A stretch of 39,771 nt of DNA from Flavobacteriales bacterium (GTDB lineage: Bacteria; Bacteroidota; Bacteroidia; Flavobacteriales_F; PHOS-HE28), in assembly GCA_016705955.1 (NCBI GenBank), contig JADJKO010000016.1, positions 1-39,771 of the forward strand, written 5' to 3'. A program made the position numbers and the translations under genes. The notes below the pieces were generated by a model. The model searched no databases, was not told the origin of the DNA, and worked only from the letters and a program-made list of their open reading frames with translations. The stretch's first letter is position 1. Each line of letters begins with the position of its first letter. Below are positions 16,093 to 26,200 of the stretch, piece after piece.

Positions 16093-17238
16093 TCACTCCC
16101 CCTTTACACGCGCCCACAATTCGGCGGTGAGCGTGCTGAATTTCTCGCCATCCAATGCGGGTGGCGGGATCAGCACCACGCGTAGTTCATCACCGACGGG
16201 GATCAGCTTGTAGGAGAAGATGAACGGTTTGTCCGGTGCGGGTTCCCCGATCTGCCCGAAGCGCAGGTCGCAGAACACCAAGGTGTCGTTGCGACGTTGC
16301 ATCACGTAGTTGTCAGCACTCAATCGGATCAGCCGATGAACGTGCTGGTCATCGGCCCAACGACCCAGTAGTTCGCGATTCTTCGGGAAGCGCACGAATT
16401 CCACTTCCGGCTTCGAGTCGAGGAGTGAATAGTACGTGAGGTCATAGTGATCATCGCTTACCGCCGTAGCGGACCAGAGAATGCAGTTGAACGGTGTGGG
16501 GCGAGTGGACAGCGAGGAGTAGGTGATGCCTTGCCGGTTCAGCGATGCCGTGATCCGTTCGTGTGCGATGTACTTGCACACGAGCGTGAGCATCATATAA
16601 GCGCTGCTCAGTACAAGACCTAGACCATTGATCCAGCGCCTGCGTGTGGAAGTGCGCTTCAGGAACAATGCGATCGCGACGCAGACCAGCAGCGGCACGG
16701 TGTACCCCGGGTCGACGACGAAGACATTGTTGTAGGCCACCTTCAGGCTGAACGGCCAGAACAACTGTGTTCCCCACGTGGTGTGACAATCCAGCAAGGG
16801 ATGCGTGACCAAGGTCCACCAGAATAACCAGCTCCATTCCTTCGGAGTGGCAGTATCCGTTCCCTTCACTTTCCATAGGATCAACGCAATGACACCGAGC
16901 GCGACCACGCCGATGATCACCTGTGCCATACCAGTGCCCGCGCCGAAAAAAAATACGAGTGCGACGAGCGCCGTGAAGACCGCGAGGAGTGAAGCTTGAT
17001 GTCGTTTGATCCAGTGCCCGAGGATCGGCGCCATCACTAGGCTGAAGAGGATGGAATGCGTGATGCCGCGATGGAGTTCGTTCGCGCGGAGGTCGTCGAA
17101 GAACGTGCGGCACAACACATCCAGATCAGGAATGGTACCCGCGATGGCGCCCCAGAGGATGGCCTTGTTGCCGACCTTCCGACCGAGGACCAATTCGCCA
17201 ATGGCTGCGCCGAGGACGATCTGCGTCAGTGAGTCCAT
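16093..17238 (-). CDS. YdjM-type membrane metal-dependent hydrolase
   Basis: The 381-residue protein opens with MDSLTQIVLGAAIGELVLG, typical of the YdjM/DUF457 family of inner-membrane putative metal-dependent hydrolases. Candidate metal ligands are Asp residues in GTIPDLDVL, His in HRGITHSI, and His/Asp in THPLLDCHT. Several membrane helices follow (through about 240). The last about 140 residues are a soluble domain rich in beta strands, an arrangement known in longer family members. The true substrate is unknown. Its start overlaps the stop of the GNAT-like gene by one base (TGATG), so the two are co-translated. Confidence 0.82.
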   Translation of the reverse strand: MDSLTQIVLGAAIGELVLGRKVGNKAILWGAIAGTIPDLDVLCRTFFDDLRANELHRGITHSILFSLVMAPILGHWIKRHQASLLAVFTALVALVFFFGAGTGMAQVIIGVVALGVIALILWKVKGTDTATPKEWSWLFWWTLVTHPLLDCHTTWGTQLFWPFSLKVAYNNVFVVDPGYTVPLLVCVAIALFLKRTSTRRRWINGLGLVLSSAYMMLTLVCKYIAHERITASLNRQGITYSSLSTRPTPFNCILWSATAVSDDHYDLTYYSLLDSKPEVEFVRFPKNRELLGRWADDQHVHRLIRLSADNYVMQRRNDTLVFCDLRFGQIGEPAPDKPFIFSYKLIPVGDELRVVLIPPPALDGEKFSTLTAELWARVKGE

Positions 17239-18422
17239 CAGGCGTGGACCTTCTTGAATGGCGAACGCTGTTCGAATGCGCCGGGCTTCACCGAGCGGAG
17301 GAAGGGCCCGATCAACTTGTTCGCGAGCGCGCTGTGATGCTTCACAAAGAATCGCAGGTCCATCGGCTGCGCACCGAGGTTGCTCTTCGCCTGCTCCGCC
17401 GTGCGCCCGAAATTGATGCGCCTCAGGCGGCCAAGGATCCCCGCATCGAGCAGGTCCACCAACATGCGTTGGTAGATCGCGTGCTCCGTGTTGTGCGCGT
17501 AGTCAATGCCGACGAACTGTACGTCCAGTTCATTCCCAAGGATGAACGCCGTGCTGAAACCGACCAGTTCGTCATTGAGAAAGTAGCCTCGGAACTGGAG
17601 ATGGTCCTTGTGCAATTCGACCCACGGTGCGAATACCGTCATGTTCAAACGACCATGAACGAAGGTGGATCGATCGAGGACCTGCTCGAACAGGTGCTGT
17701 ATGCGCGGAGAGGCATCGCGGATCTCATCGGGCTTCATGATCCGCACCTTCAGCGCGGCCGAACGATCACGGATCGAACGGATGCGTGTGCGCGCCTTGG
17801 AGGTGAGCGCTTCCTGGTAATCGTCCAGTCCCTTCCAGCCTGGATCGAGGTCGATCACCATATCCGCGTCCATTTCCAGCCGGTGGTACTTGCGTTGGAT
17901 CAAGTAGTCGGTCGCACCGCTCAGGTCCTCTCCGAACTCCTTGAACAGAAGAATGGAGGCCGTGCGCGCACAATATCCACCCTTATCCAATTTGCACATG
18001 GTGTCCTCCACGATCCTTAGCCGGTCCACAGCCGGAATGTCCTTGGTGAAGTACGATCCCAGATCGCCGCCGTGGAACACGTTCCCGCTCACCAGTGTGC
18101 GCACCTTCATGTCCTTGATGACCCTCTTGCCGATCCCCTTTCCCAAACGGCACACCTTCTCCTGGAACCTGCTGCCTTGATCCTCCACATCCACGACCTG
18201 GAAATACGCCACACCCATCGGTAGGTTCTCCTCGCAGTAGTAGATCACATAACGGAACTCCATCGTGGCGGACATGGCATCCTCCAGGGCCAACAGGTGG
18301 TCGTACTGCAAGTAGGGCGATGCATCAACCGTCACAATTCTCCAATCCTCGCGGTGGATCATGTGGATGGAATCGTGAAGGCTGAGGCGGATCGTCGGCG
18401 TTCGGGCGGAGTTGTTGATCAT
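17238..18422 (-). CDS. GNAT / FemAB-like acyltransferase-fold protein
   Basis: The 394-residue soluble protein has two tandem GNAT-like halves. The first has the strand FRYVIYYCEENLPMGVAYF. The second has the region LQFRGYFLNDELVGFSTAFI, then LDVQFVGIDYAHN and an AIYQRMLVDLLDAGILGRL helix. This matches the FemAB/BioF2-like group, which includes peptidoglycan or lipid aminoacyl and acyl transferases. It has no signal peptide, so it acts in the cytosol or at the inner face of the membrane. The substrate is unknown. TAATTTCG on the minus strand (18466-18473), about 44 bp before the ATG, is a promoter candidate. It faces away from the TonB-dependent receptor gene. Confidence 0.7.
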   Translation of the reverse strand: MINNSARTPTIRLSLHDSIHMIHREDWRIVTVDASPYLQYDHLLALEDAMSATMEFRYVIYYCEENLPMGVAYFQVVDVEDQGSRFQEKVCRLGKGIGKRVIKDMKVRTLVSGNVFHGGDLGSYFTKDIPAVDRLRIVEDTMCKLDKGGYCARTASILLFKEFGEDLSGATDYLIQRKYHRLEMDADMVIDLDPGWKGLDDYQEALTSKARTRIRSIRDRSAALKVRIMKPDEIRDASPRIQHLFEQVLDRSTFVHGRLNMTVFAPWVELHKDHLQFRGYFLNDELVGFSTAFILGNELDVQFVGIDYAHNTEHAIYQRMLVDLLDAGILGRLRRINFGRTAEQAKSNLGAQPMDLRFFVKHHSALANKLIGPFLRSVKPGAFEQRSPFKKVHA

Positions 18423-18609
18423 GGAGCGGGTCCATCACATCCGTATGCCACGGTGCGATCGACGCCGAAATTAGCTTATGCCTCCACGGGCATTGCGCCG
18501 GACAACCGTCCCCATCGCCGCCTGTAACAGACATTTGCGATCCTCTTCATGTGTGAAATGGAACGCCTTATCCACATCGGCTTTCTTCCGGGATGATCTT
18601 TGCCGCCGG

Positions 18610-20850
18610 ATGAGATCGAGAGATAGGATCCCGTTATTGTGCATGTGCGTTTGCCTCTCACTATCAGGCATCGCTCAATCCTTCACCGGCACCGTGTTGG
18701 ACAAGGCAACGAAGGCGACGATCCCCGGCGTGAACGTTTTCCTGGTCGAGTTGGAAACAGGGACGACCACGAACAAGGATGGAGTGTTCGTCATCGAGCA
18801 TGCACCGCGCAAGGTGGTCCACATCCAATTGTCCTTCATCGGGTACAGGACCTTGACCCTGGCGCTTGATCTATCGGATAGCACCGAAGGGCAATTCGTC
18901 ATGGAGCAAAGCCACCTCGACCTGAAGGAAGTGGTGGTCTCCGTGCCGCTCGGCAAACTGCAACGCGAAAGCGTGGCGAACGTGGCGCAACGGAAGATCG
19001 GGGATCTCCAACAAGTACCCACCGCATCATTGGCGGAAGCGCTCACCAACATCGCCGGGGTGGAACAGAACAGCACGGGTGCGGGGATCGGCAAACCCGT
19101 GATCCGCGGATTGAGCGGGAACCGGATCGTGACCTATGCACAGGGGATCCGGATCGAGAACCAACAATGGGGCGCGGAGCATGGCTTGGGCGTAGGCGAG
19201 GTGGGTATCGAGAGCGTGGAGGTGATCAAAGGACCGGCGTCTGTGTTGTACGGATCGGATGCCTTGGGTGGGGTGCTCTACTTCGTGGATGAACGCTATG
19301 CGGCGCACGATGCCATCGAGACCAAGGTCGCTTCGCGCTTTCTGTTGAACTCGCTCGGCACTTACAATTCCGGTGCGGTGAAGCTGCATCGGGGCCGGTT
19401 GAAGTTGAATCTCTTCGGCGGCTTCACCTCCAACGCCGACTACCAAGTACCGAGCGGTGAGCGGGTGTTGAACACGCGGTTCGATGAGAAGAACTTCAAG
19501 GCGAGCATCGGTTTCGATCGTAAGAACTGGATCAGCAACCTGCGGTACAGCTATCTGCAGAACAATTTCGGGATCACCGATACCGCCTTGTACGGATCGC
19601 CTACCGACCGGAGTACGGCGCTCCCCTTCCAGACCATCGGCAACCATGCGTTGAGCTTCGAGAACATCCTCTTCACAGGCCGATCGAAGGTGAGCTTGAT
19701 CCTCGGCTACATGGAGAACCGTCGTAAGGAATTCGAACAGGACAAGGTGCATCCGCAACTCGATCTTGACCTCGGCACGCTGACATACAACCTCAAGTGG
19801 TATTCACCGGAGATCAGCAAGAAGGTGAAGGTCGTGGTCGGCTCACAAGGCATGCACCAGACCAACCTGAACGCCGGCCCGGAGATCCTGATCCCGGATG
19901 CGACCACGCAGGACATCGGTGTCTTTTCCATGATCAACCTCGACCTGGACAAGCTGCAAATACAAGGTGGTGTGCGGTTGGACCACCGGTCGATCGATGC
20001 CAAGGAATTCACCACTCCGGAGATCACTTCGCCGGCCTTGCATCGCTCATACTCCAGTTTGAATTACTCAGCCGGGTTGGCCTACCGAACGGAGAAAGCC
20101 GTGTTCAGGGCTGGTCTGTCGTCGGGCTTCAGAGCACCGAACAGCTCGGAGCTATTATCGAATGGTGTGCACGAAGGGGCCGCACGGTTCGAGGTGGGCA
20201 ATGCGAGGCTCAATAGTGAGAATGCCACGCAGGGCGATGTGAGTGTGGACTATCAGGATGAACACTTCGGTTTTTCGATCAACCCGTACTTCAGCGTCAT
20301 CCGGAACTTCATTTTCCTGGCCCCGACCGGATCGGAGACGAACGGACTACCGGTCTTCGAGTACTTAGCCACTACAGCCGTTCTGTATGGCGGCGAAGTG
20401 GGTATCCACTACCACCCGCATGGTATCCATTGGCTGCACATCGGGTCCAGTGTTTCATATGTGCAGGCGCAGGATGGTCGTGATACGCCGTTACCCTTGA
20501 TCCCTTCCGCCAAGGTGAACACCACATTGAAGGCCGAGTTCGATCGCGAAGGAGCGATCAGGATCAAGGATGTGTTCGTTCAACACATCTACAAATTCAA
20601 ACAGGATCGGACGGCGATGAACGAGACCCCGACACCGGCCTATCACCTTGTGCATTGCGGGATCGATCTGATCATCGCGACGAAGGGCAAGCCCATCGAA
20701 CTCACACTCGGCGTGAAGAATCTGTTGAACGAGAACTACATCGATCACCTCTCACGCTTCAAGACCATGGGCATCCCCGATCTTGGCAGGGGAGCCTATT
20801 TCGGGATCTCCTTTTCCCTTGATCGACAACTGGCCGCGCATGTCCCATAG
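18610..20850 (+). CDS. TonB-dependent receptor with CarboxypepD_reg-like N-terminal domain
   Basis: This outer-membrane transporter is 746 residues from the chosen ATG. A signal peptide (RIPLLCMCVCLSLSGIAQS) is followed by a carboxypeptidase-regulatory-like beta sandwich (FTGTVLDKATKATIPGVNVF to about residue 105). The plug domain comes next, with IRGLSGNRIVTYAQGIRIENQQWG and VEVIKGPASVLYGSDALGG, and then a beta barrel. It lacks the long SusC-type N-terminus, and no susD gene follows, so iron, siderophore or metal uptake is more likely than glycan uptake. The ATG at 18610 was chosen because the signal peptide starts there; the frame is open 44 codons further upstream without signal features. 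GATCTTTG, close to the -7 consensus, ends 7 bases before this ATG. Confidence 0.9.
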   Translation: MRSRDRIPLLCMCVCLSLSGIAQSFTGTVLDKATKATIPGVNVFLVELETGTTTNKDGVFVIEHAPRKVVHIQLSFIGYRTLTLALDLSDSTEGQFVMEQSHLDLKEVVVSVPLGKLQRESVANVAQRKIGDLQQVPTASLAEALTNIAGVEQNSTGAGIGKPVIRGLSGNRIVTYAQGIRIENQQWGAEHGLGVGEVGIESVEVIKGPASVLYGSDALGGVLYFVDERYAAHDAIETKVASRFLLNSLGTYNSGAVKLHRGRLKLNLFGGFTSNADYQVPSGERVLNTRFDEKNFKASIGFDRKNWISNLRYSYLQNNFGITDTALYGSPTDRSTALPFQTIGNHALSFENILFTGRSKVSLILGYMENRRKEFEQDKVHPQLDLDLGTLTYNLKWYSPEISKKVKVVVGSQGMHQTNLNAGPEILIPDATTQDIGVFSMINLDLDKLQIQGGVRLDHRSIDAKEFTTPEITSPALHRSYSSLNYSAGLAYRTEKAVFRAGLSSGFRAPNSSELLSNGVHEGAARFEVGNARLNSENATQGDVSVDYQDEHFGFSINPYFSVIRNFIFLAPTGSETNGLPVFEYLATTAVLYGGEVGIHYHPHGIHWLHIGSSVSYVQAQDGRDTPLPLIPSAKVNTTLKAEFDREGAIRIKDVFVQHIYKFKQDRTAMNETPTPAYHLVHCGIDLIIATKGKPIELTLGVKNLLNENYIDHLSRFKTMGIPDLGRGAYFGISFSLDRQLAAHVP

Positions 20851-20866
20851 GGCTTGGCGGTCGTGT

Positions 20867-22048
20867 TCATTGTGCAGGTTGTTCGGTGTTTGAAGTAGCG
20901 AACGCGAGATAGACCATCACGACCACGGTGCTACACGCAGTGACCACGAAGGTGACCTCCGGACCGAAGGCGAACCAGAGGAGTCCGGCGAACGAGCTCG
21001 CCACCAATGCGCAAATGCTGTTGAACCCCGCATAGGTGCCGATGGCGGAGGCTGTTTCCGATCGTGGCACCACATTGCTGATCCAAGCTTTTCCGATGCC
21101 TTCGGTGGCGGCCGCATACACACCATACAGGAAGAACAATGTCGCCATGGCCCACAGTGAGTTCACGTTGGCCATGCCGAAGTACACCACGGCGAAGAGT
21201 GCGAGACCGGAGAGGAGCACACGCTTCAAGCCGATGCGATCGGCCAGCACGCCCAATGGGTACGCTGCAAGCGCGTACACGAGGTTGTAAAAGATGTACA
21301 CGCCGATGGTGGCCGTATCGCTCAGTCCAGCGTTCTTCGCTTGGAGCAGGAGGAACACATCGCTGCTGTTGAACAAGGCGAAGAGCAAGAGACCTGCGGT
21401 GAGTCGGCGATACGTGGGTGTGCCTCGTTTCCAATAGGAGAAGGTCGCCGAGAAAGGCACGGGTCGACCGGTGTTGGAACGGGTTCCGGACTTGTCCTTC
21501 AATAGGAAGCTGAGCACGATCGCCAACACACCCGGACCGAAGGCGATGAAGAACAACGGCACGTAATCCCCCGGTCGGGCCCACAAGTACAACAGCGCCA
21601 GCACCGGCCCGATCACGGCACCGAGGGTGTCCATGCTGCGGTGCAGACCGAACAAGCGTCCCTTGGTACTTGGCGTGGCCTCATCGCTCAACATGGCATC
21701 CCGTGCACCGGTGCGGATACCCTTGCCCAAACGGTCGATGGTGCGCGCGAAGAAGATCCAGAGCGGCGCGACGAACAACGCCATCATCGGCTTGCTCAAT
21801 GCGCTCAGTGCGTAGCCGAATTGAACGAAGGGTGCACGTCGGCCCATCACGTCGCTTTGCATTCCGAAGTAGCCTTTGCTCAGGCCGGCCGCTGCTTCAG
21901 CAACGCCTTCCAACACGCCGATGAGCAGGACCCCGAACCCGATGCTCTTCAAGTAGATCGGCATCACGGGGTAGAGCATTTCGCTCGCCATGTCCGTGAA
22001 CAAGCTGATCAGCGACAGGATCCAGACCGTGCGCGAGATGGTTCTCAT
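20867..22048 (-). CDS. MFS transporter
   Basis: The 393-residue protein has about 12 membrane helices. The segment DMASEMLYPVMPIYLKSIGF in helix 1, the loop SDVMGRRAPFVQFGYALSAL and RTIDRLGKGIRTGARDAMLSD are typical of the MFS group that includes YfcJ-like and resistance-type exporters. It is the last gene of the metal-efflux block and could export the same metal, a complex, or something unrelated. The ATG at 22048 was preferred over an in-frame TTG at 22069, because it gives a standard first helix. Its stop lies 16 bp from that of the TonB-dependent receptor (convergent). Confidence 0.85.
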   Translation of the reverse strand: MRTISRTVWILSLISLFTDMASEMLYPVMPIYLKSIGFGVLLIGVLEGVAEAAAGLSKGYFGMQSDVMGRRAPFVQFGYALSALSKPMMALFVAPLWIFFARTIDRLGKGIRTGARDAMLSDEATPSTKGRLFGLHRSMDTLGAVIGPVLALLYLWARPGDYVPLFFIAFGPGVLAIVLSFLLKDKSGTRSNTGRPVPFSATFSYWKRGTPTYRRLTAGLLLFALFNSSDVFLLLQAKNAGLSDTATIGVYIFYNLVYALAAYPLGVLADRIGLKRVLLSGLALFAVVYFGMANVNSLWAMATLFFLYGVYAAATEGIGKAWISNVVPRSETASAIGTYAGFNSICALVASSFAGLLWFAFGPEVTFVVTACSTVVVMVYLAFATSNTEQPAQ

Positions 22049-22075
22049 GCTGCATGGTACATACGCCAATGATAT

Positions 22076-23269
22076 TCATTCATGGTGTTCTCCTTCACCC
22101 TTCGTCAATTCGCTCAGAAGATAGTAGGCTCCCTTCACCACCACTTTCGCATCGCTTGCCAGCGGTTCCAGCGGTGTGATCTCCGAAAAGCCCAGCGCGC
22201 TCGCCCCGGTGCGCACCTGCACTTGCGTGAAGACATGCGGTTGATGTTCCACATAGATGTAGTGATCGTCCCCGTTGCTCACGATCGCTTCATCAGGAAG
22301 TGAAAGCGCGGCCGTGCTGTCGATCTCGATGACCGCTTGCACGAACATGCCGGGCAACAGGTCGTGCGTCTTCTCATCGATGCGCGCGTGAACGAGCACG
22401 GCCTGCTGGTCAGCTTCGAAAGCGCGGTTCACGCCGAAGATCGTGGCGGTGTGGAGCACATCCGGATCGTGCGCATCGCTGATCGTGACACGCTGCCCTT
22501 CCTTCACCTTGTGTACATCCTGCTCGAATACGGTGAGGTCCACATGCAGGAAGCGGTTATCCACGATGCTGAAGATGGCCTTGAGCGGATCCGCGTATTG
22601 GCCGGTGTTCACCATGATGCGTTTGATGAAGCCGCCGATGGGTGCTTGCACCGGATACGCGGAGCGGATGTTCGCAGGCGTAAGCTTCGCGGGATCGGTG
22701 CTGAAGAGCCGGAGCTTTTGTTCCATGGTACTGTACCGCGCTTCGGTGCCATCCAGATCGGCCTGCGCTTGTTGCAAGGTGCGGGTGGCGTTGATCTTAT
22801 CGGTGGCCAGGGCTTGTTGCCGCTCCAACTCGGCGCGCTGCAAGGTGAGCGTAGCCTTGGTGGCGAGATAGTCCTGTTGGAGTTGCAGGAAATCGAGGTT
22901 CTCCAGCAGCGCCAGCGTTTGCCCTTGCGAGATGGCCTCGCCCTCTTGCACCATCACTTGTTTGACGAGGCCGCCCATCAGCACGCTCACGTCGGCCATG
23001 TTCTGCGGGGGAAGCACCAAGCGGCCATTGGCTTTCAGTCCGGTGCTCAGACTTTGTCTTGTCGGCGAGGCGGTGACCAATCCGATGGCCTTGATCTGTT
23101 CGACCGTGAGGGTGACCTCGGGACCGTGCGCGGCGCCGTGATCGTCGGTCTGCGCGTCATGGATCACCGGTGCATCGCCACACGATGTGAAGATCGCGAT
23201 GACGAGGGTGAGAAGGAAAGGGAGCGTGATGCGTGACATCGTGTGGTTCAATTGAAATCGAGTTCTCAT
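22076..23269 (-). CDS. czcB: Metal-efflux RND adaptor lipoprotein (CzcB/CusB family)
   Basis: The 397-residue membrane-fusion protein has a lipobox IFTSC with Cys30 from this start (Cys20 from the ATG at 23239, an equally plausible start giving a compact signal MSRITLPFLLTLVIAIFTSC). A His/Asp-rich stretch (HDAQTDDHGAAHG) follows the Cys and could bind metal. Lipoyl, helical hairpin (LQLQQDYLATKATLTLQRAELERQQ) and barrel parts then appear, with KVKEGQRVTISDAHDPD typical of CzcB/CusB adaptors. The C-terminus also carries GEGEHHE. The protein joins the CzcA pump to its outer-membrane channel. It lies 9 bp after the CzcA-TolC gene. The symbol is by family only. Confidence 0.88.
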   Translation of the reverse strand: MRTRFQLNHTMSRITLPFLLTLVIAIFTSCGDAPVIHDAQTDDHGAAHGPEVTLTVEQIKAIGLVTASPTRQSLSTGLKANGRLVLPPQNMADVSVLMGGLVKQVMVQEGEAISQGQTLALLENLDFLQLQQDYLATKATLTLQRAELERQQALATDKINATRTLQQAQADLDGTEARYSTMEQKLRLFSTDPAKLTPANIRSAYPVQAPIGGFIKRIMVNTGQYADPLKAIFSIVDNRFLHVDLTVFEQDVHKVKEGQRVTISDAHDPDVLHTATIFGVNRAFEADQQAVLVHARIDEKTHDLLPGMFVQAVIEIDSTAALSLPDEAIVSNGDDHYIYVEHQPHVFTQVQVRTGASALGFSEITPLEPLASDAKVVVKGAYYLLSELTKGEGEHHE

Positions 23270-23278
23270 GTCCGTTCG

Positions 23279-26200
23279 TTATTGACCGAGCAGGGCCCGG
23301 AGTTGGAAGAGCGCGTTCGCGCGATCGAGCAAGGCGGTGAGGTGTTCGGTGCGGATGCGGTACGACTGGTCCAGCCCCTGGATGTAGGCCACGTAGTCGA
23401 TATCGCCGCTGTCGTAGCTGCGCTGCGCACTGGTGTGCAATGAGGTGGCGAGCGCCTCGCCCTGCGTCTCGTAGTACTTCACGAGTTGATCCAGCTGTTG
23501 CAGTTGCGTGCTGGCCTGCGTGAACGCGCTGCGTACCGTCCGTTGCGTGTTCTCCAACTGCTGCGTCGCGATCTCGGTGCCTAAACGGGATGCCTTGGTG
23601 CGCGCGCCCTGTCCGCCGCCGGGCAAGGGGATGCCCAGGCCGACCTGGTAGCCCCAGAACGGCGAAACATGGTCCAGCGTCTGATAGAAGCCGCCCGCTT
23701 GCAGTGAAGGCGCCCACTGGCTGCGGTCCATCCTCCACTGCGCCTGCGCCACCTCGGTTTGCTGCTGGGCATAGCGCAACAGCGGGCCTTGCGCGATCAT
23801 GGCATCGTTGGTTTCCAATTGGATCGACGTGTTCAATGCCGTGTTCTCCGGCGATACCAGCGTGTCGCTGCCGAGCCATCGTTGCAATTCCGCTTGGTAC
23901 TGGTTGCGGTTCGTCACGGCGCGCGCCCATTCCAAGCGGATGCGATCGCGCTGCGCGGTTGCCGCATCGCGTTCCAACCGACCGCTCGCGCCGACATCGA
24001 ACTTGCGCTGCGCGTTCGCTGCGAAGTCGCTGTACGTGCTGTCCAGTGCGTGCAGCAGTTCCACCAGTTGGTTGCCGTAGGCCAGTTGCATGTAGGCCTG
24101 GCTTACGCGCTGTTTCAATTCCGCAGAGGTCAACGCGCGCTGACTTTCCGCCAGCGCCGTGTTCTCCTTCAACAATTGGGAGCGCCGTGCGATCACCGTG
24201 GGGAAGTCGAAGCCCTGCACCACTTGGAGGTTGGCGTCATTGAGCGAGCTGTTGATCTGGCCTCCGTTGTACGTGGCGCTGAGCGGCGTGAGTCCCAGTG
24301 CTGTTTTCTGAAGCGCGAGCTGCTGCTCCACTGAGAGTTCCGCCGCGTTCATCACCGGATGATCGCGCAAGGCCATTTGCACGGCTTGGTCCAGCGTAAT
24401 GGAGATGGGCGTTTGCGCGAACGATGCCGATGCGAGGAGCATCAATGGAACAGCGATGATCGCGGGCGTGACGCTGTTCGACCTCTTCCGCCGCGTGAAG
24501 ACCATGTAGTAGAGCACCGGCAGCACCACCAAGGTGAGCAGCGTGCTGCTGATCAAGCCACCGATCACCACCGTGGCCAGCGGGCGTTGCACCTCACTGC
24601 CCTCGCTGGTGCTGATCGCCATGGGAAGGAAACCGAGCGATGCAACCGCCGCTGTTGCCAGCACCGGGCGCAGGCGTGCGGCGGTGCCCTTCAGGATCCG
24701 CTTCACTACATCGGTCTCGCCCTCCTGCTCCAGCCGGTTGAAGTAGCTGATGAGCACGATGCCGTTCAGCACCGCCACGCCGAACAGCGCGATGAAGCCG
24801 ATGCCCGCGCTGATGCTGAAGTTCAAGTCGCGCAATGAGAGCGCGAACACGCCACCGATGGCAGCGAGCGGGATGGCGCTGAAGATGATGAGCGATTCCT
24901 TCAACGACCGGAAGGTGAGGTAGAGCATGATGAGGATGAGCAGGAGCGCGATGGGCACGGCGATGCTCAGGCGTGCGCTCGCTTCCTGTAGCGTCTTGAA
25001 CGTGCCGCCCATCTCGGTGTAGTAGCCAGCAGGCAATTGTAGGTCGGCATCGATCCGTTTCTGGATGTCCTCGGCAACGGACTGCATGTCGCGGCCGCGG
25101 ACGTTCGCTTCGATCACGATGCGTCGCTCACCATTATCACGGCTCACTTGTGCCGGCGCGCTTTCGAATGCGACGGACGCCAACTGACCCAGCGGTAGTT
25201 GGGTTCCGTTCGGCAATGGCACCATGATGTTGCGCACTTTCTCCACATCCGCATCGCGGTGATCGGCAAGGCGGACCACAAGGTCATATCGGCGTTCTCC
25301 TTCGTACACCACGCCTGCTTTTCCACCGGCGAGTGCGGTGTTCAGGATCCGGTTTGCATCGGCGATGCTGACCCCGAACTGTGCAATGCGTTCGCGATCG
25401 TATTTCACCACCAACTGCGGCATGCCCACCACTTGCTCCACCTTCACATCCACAGCGCCGGGAACCTTGGCGATGAGCGCGGCCACTTCATTTCCCTTCT
25501 TGAACAACAGGCCGAGGTCGTCTCCGTAGATCTTCACCGCGATGCCGCTCTTCACGCCCGCGATCAATTCGTTGAAACGCATCTGGATCGGTTGCTCGAA
25601 GCTGAGATTCACCCCGGGGATCACACTCAGCTTCTCTTCCATGCGGCTGGCCAATTCCTCCTTGTTCATCCGTTCCGGCCATTCGGAGGGATCCTTCAGC
25701 ACGATGATCACATCGGCGCTTTCCACCGGCATTGGATCGGTCGGTACTTCCGCCGTGCCGATCTTGCTCACCACCTCTTTCACTTCGGGGAAGTTGTCCA
25801 ATAGGATCCGCTCCAACTGCGTGCCCACGTCCACGGTCTGGCTCAAACTACTGCCTTGGCGGATGGTGTAATTGGTCGCGAAATCACCTTCATCCAACTC
25901 CGGAATGAACTCGCCTCCAAGTCGGTTGAAGGTGAAGAGTGCTGCGATGAACATGGCGATGGCCACGCCGATGACAAGCACCCGACGGTGCAGCAGTTTC
26001 GCCAAGCGCGGCGCATACCAACGTTGCATGCGATGGATCAAGCGCTCGGCGAAGCCTTCCTCGTTCGCGATGCGCTTGCTCAGGAAGAGCGACGACATCA
26101 ACGGCACATAAGTGAGTGAAAGCAGCAACGCACCGACGATCGCGAAGCTCACAGTCATGGCCATCGGACGGAACATCTTTCCTTCCACGCCGATCAGCGA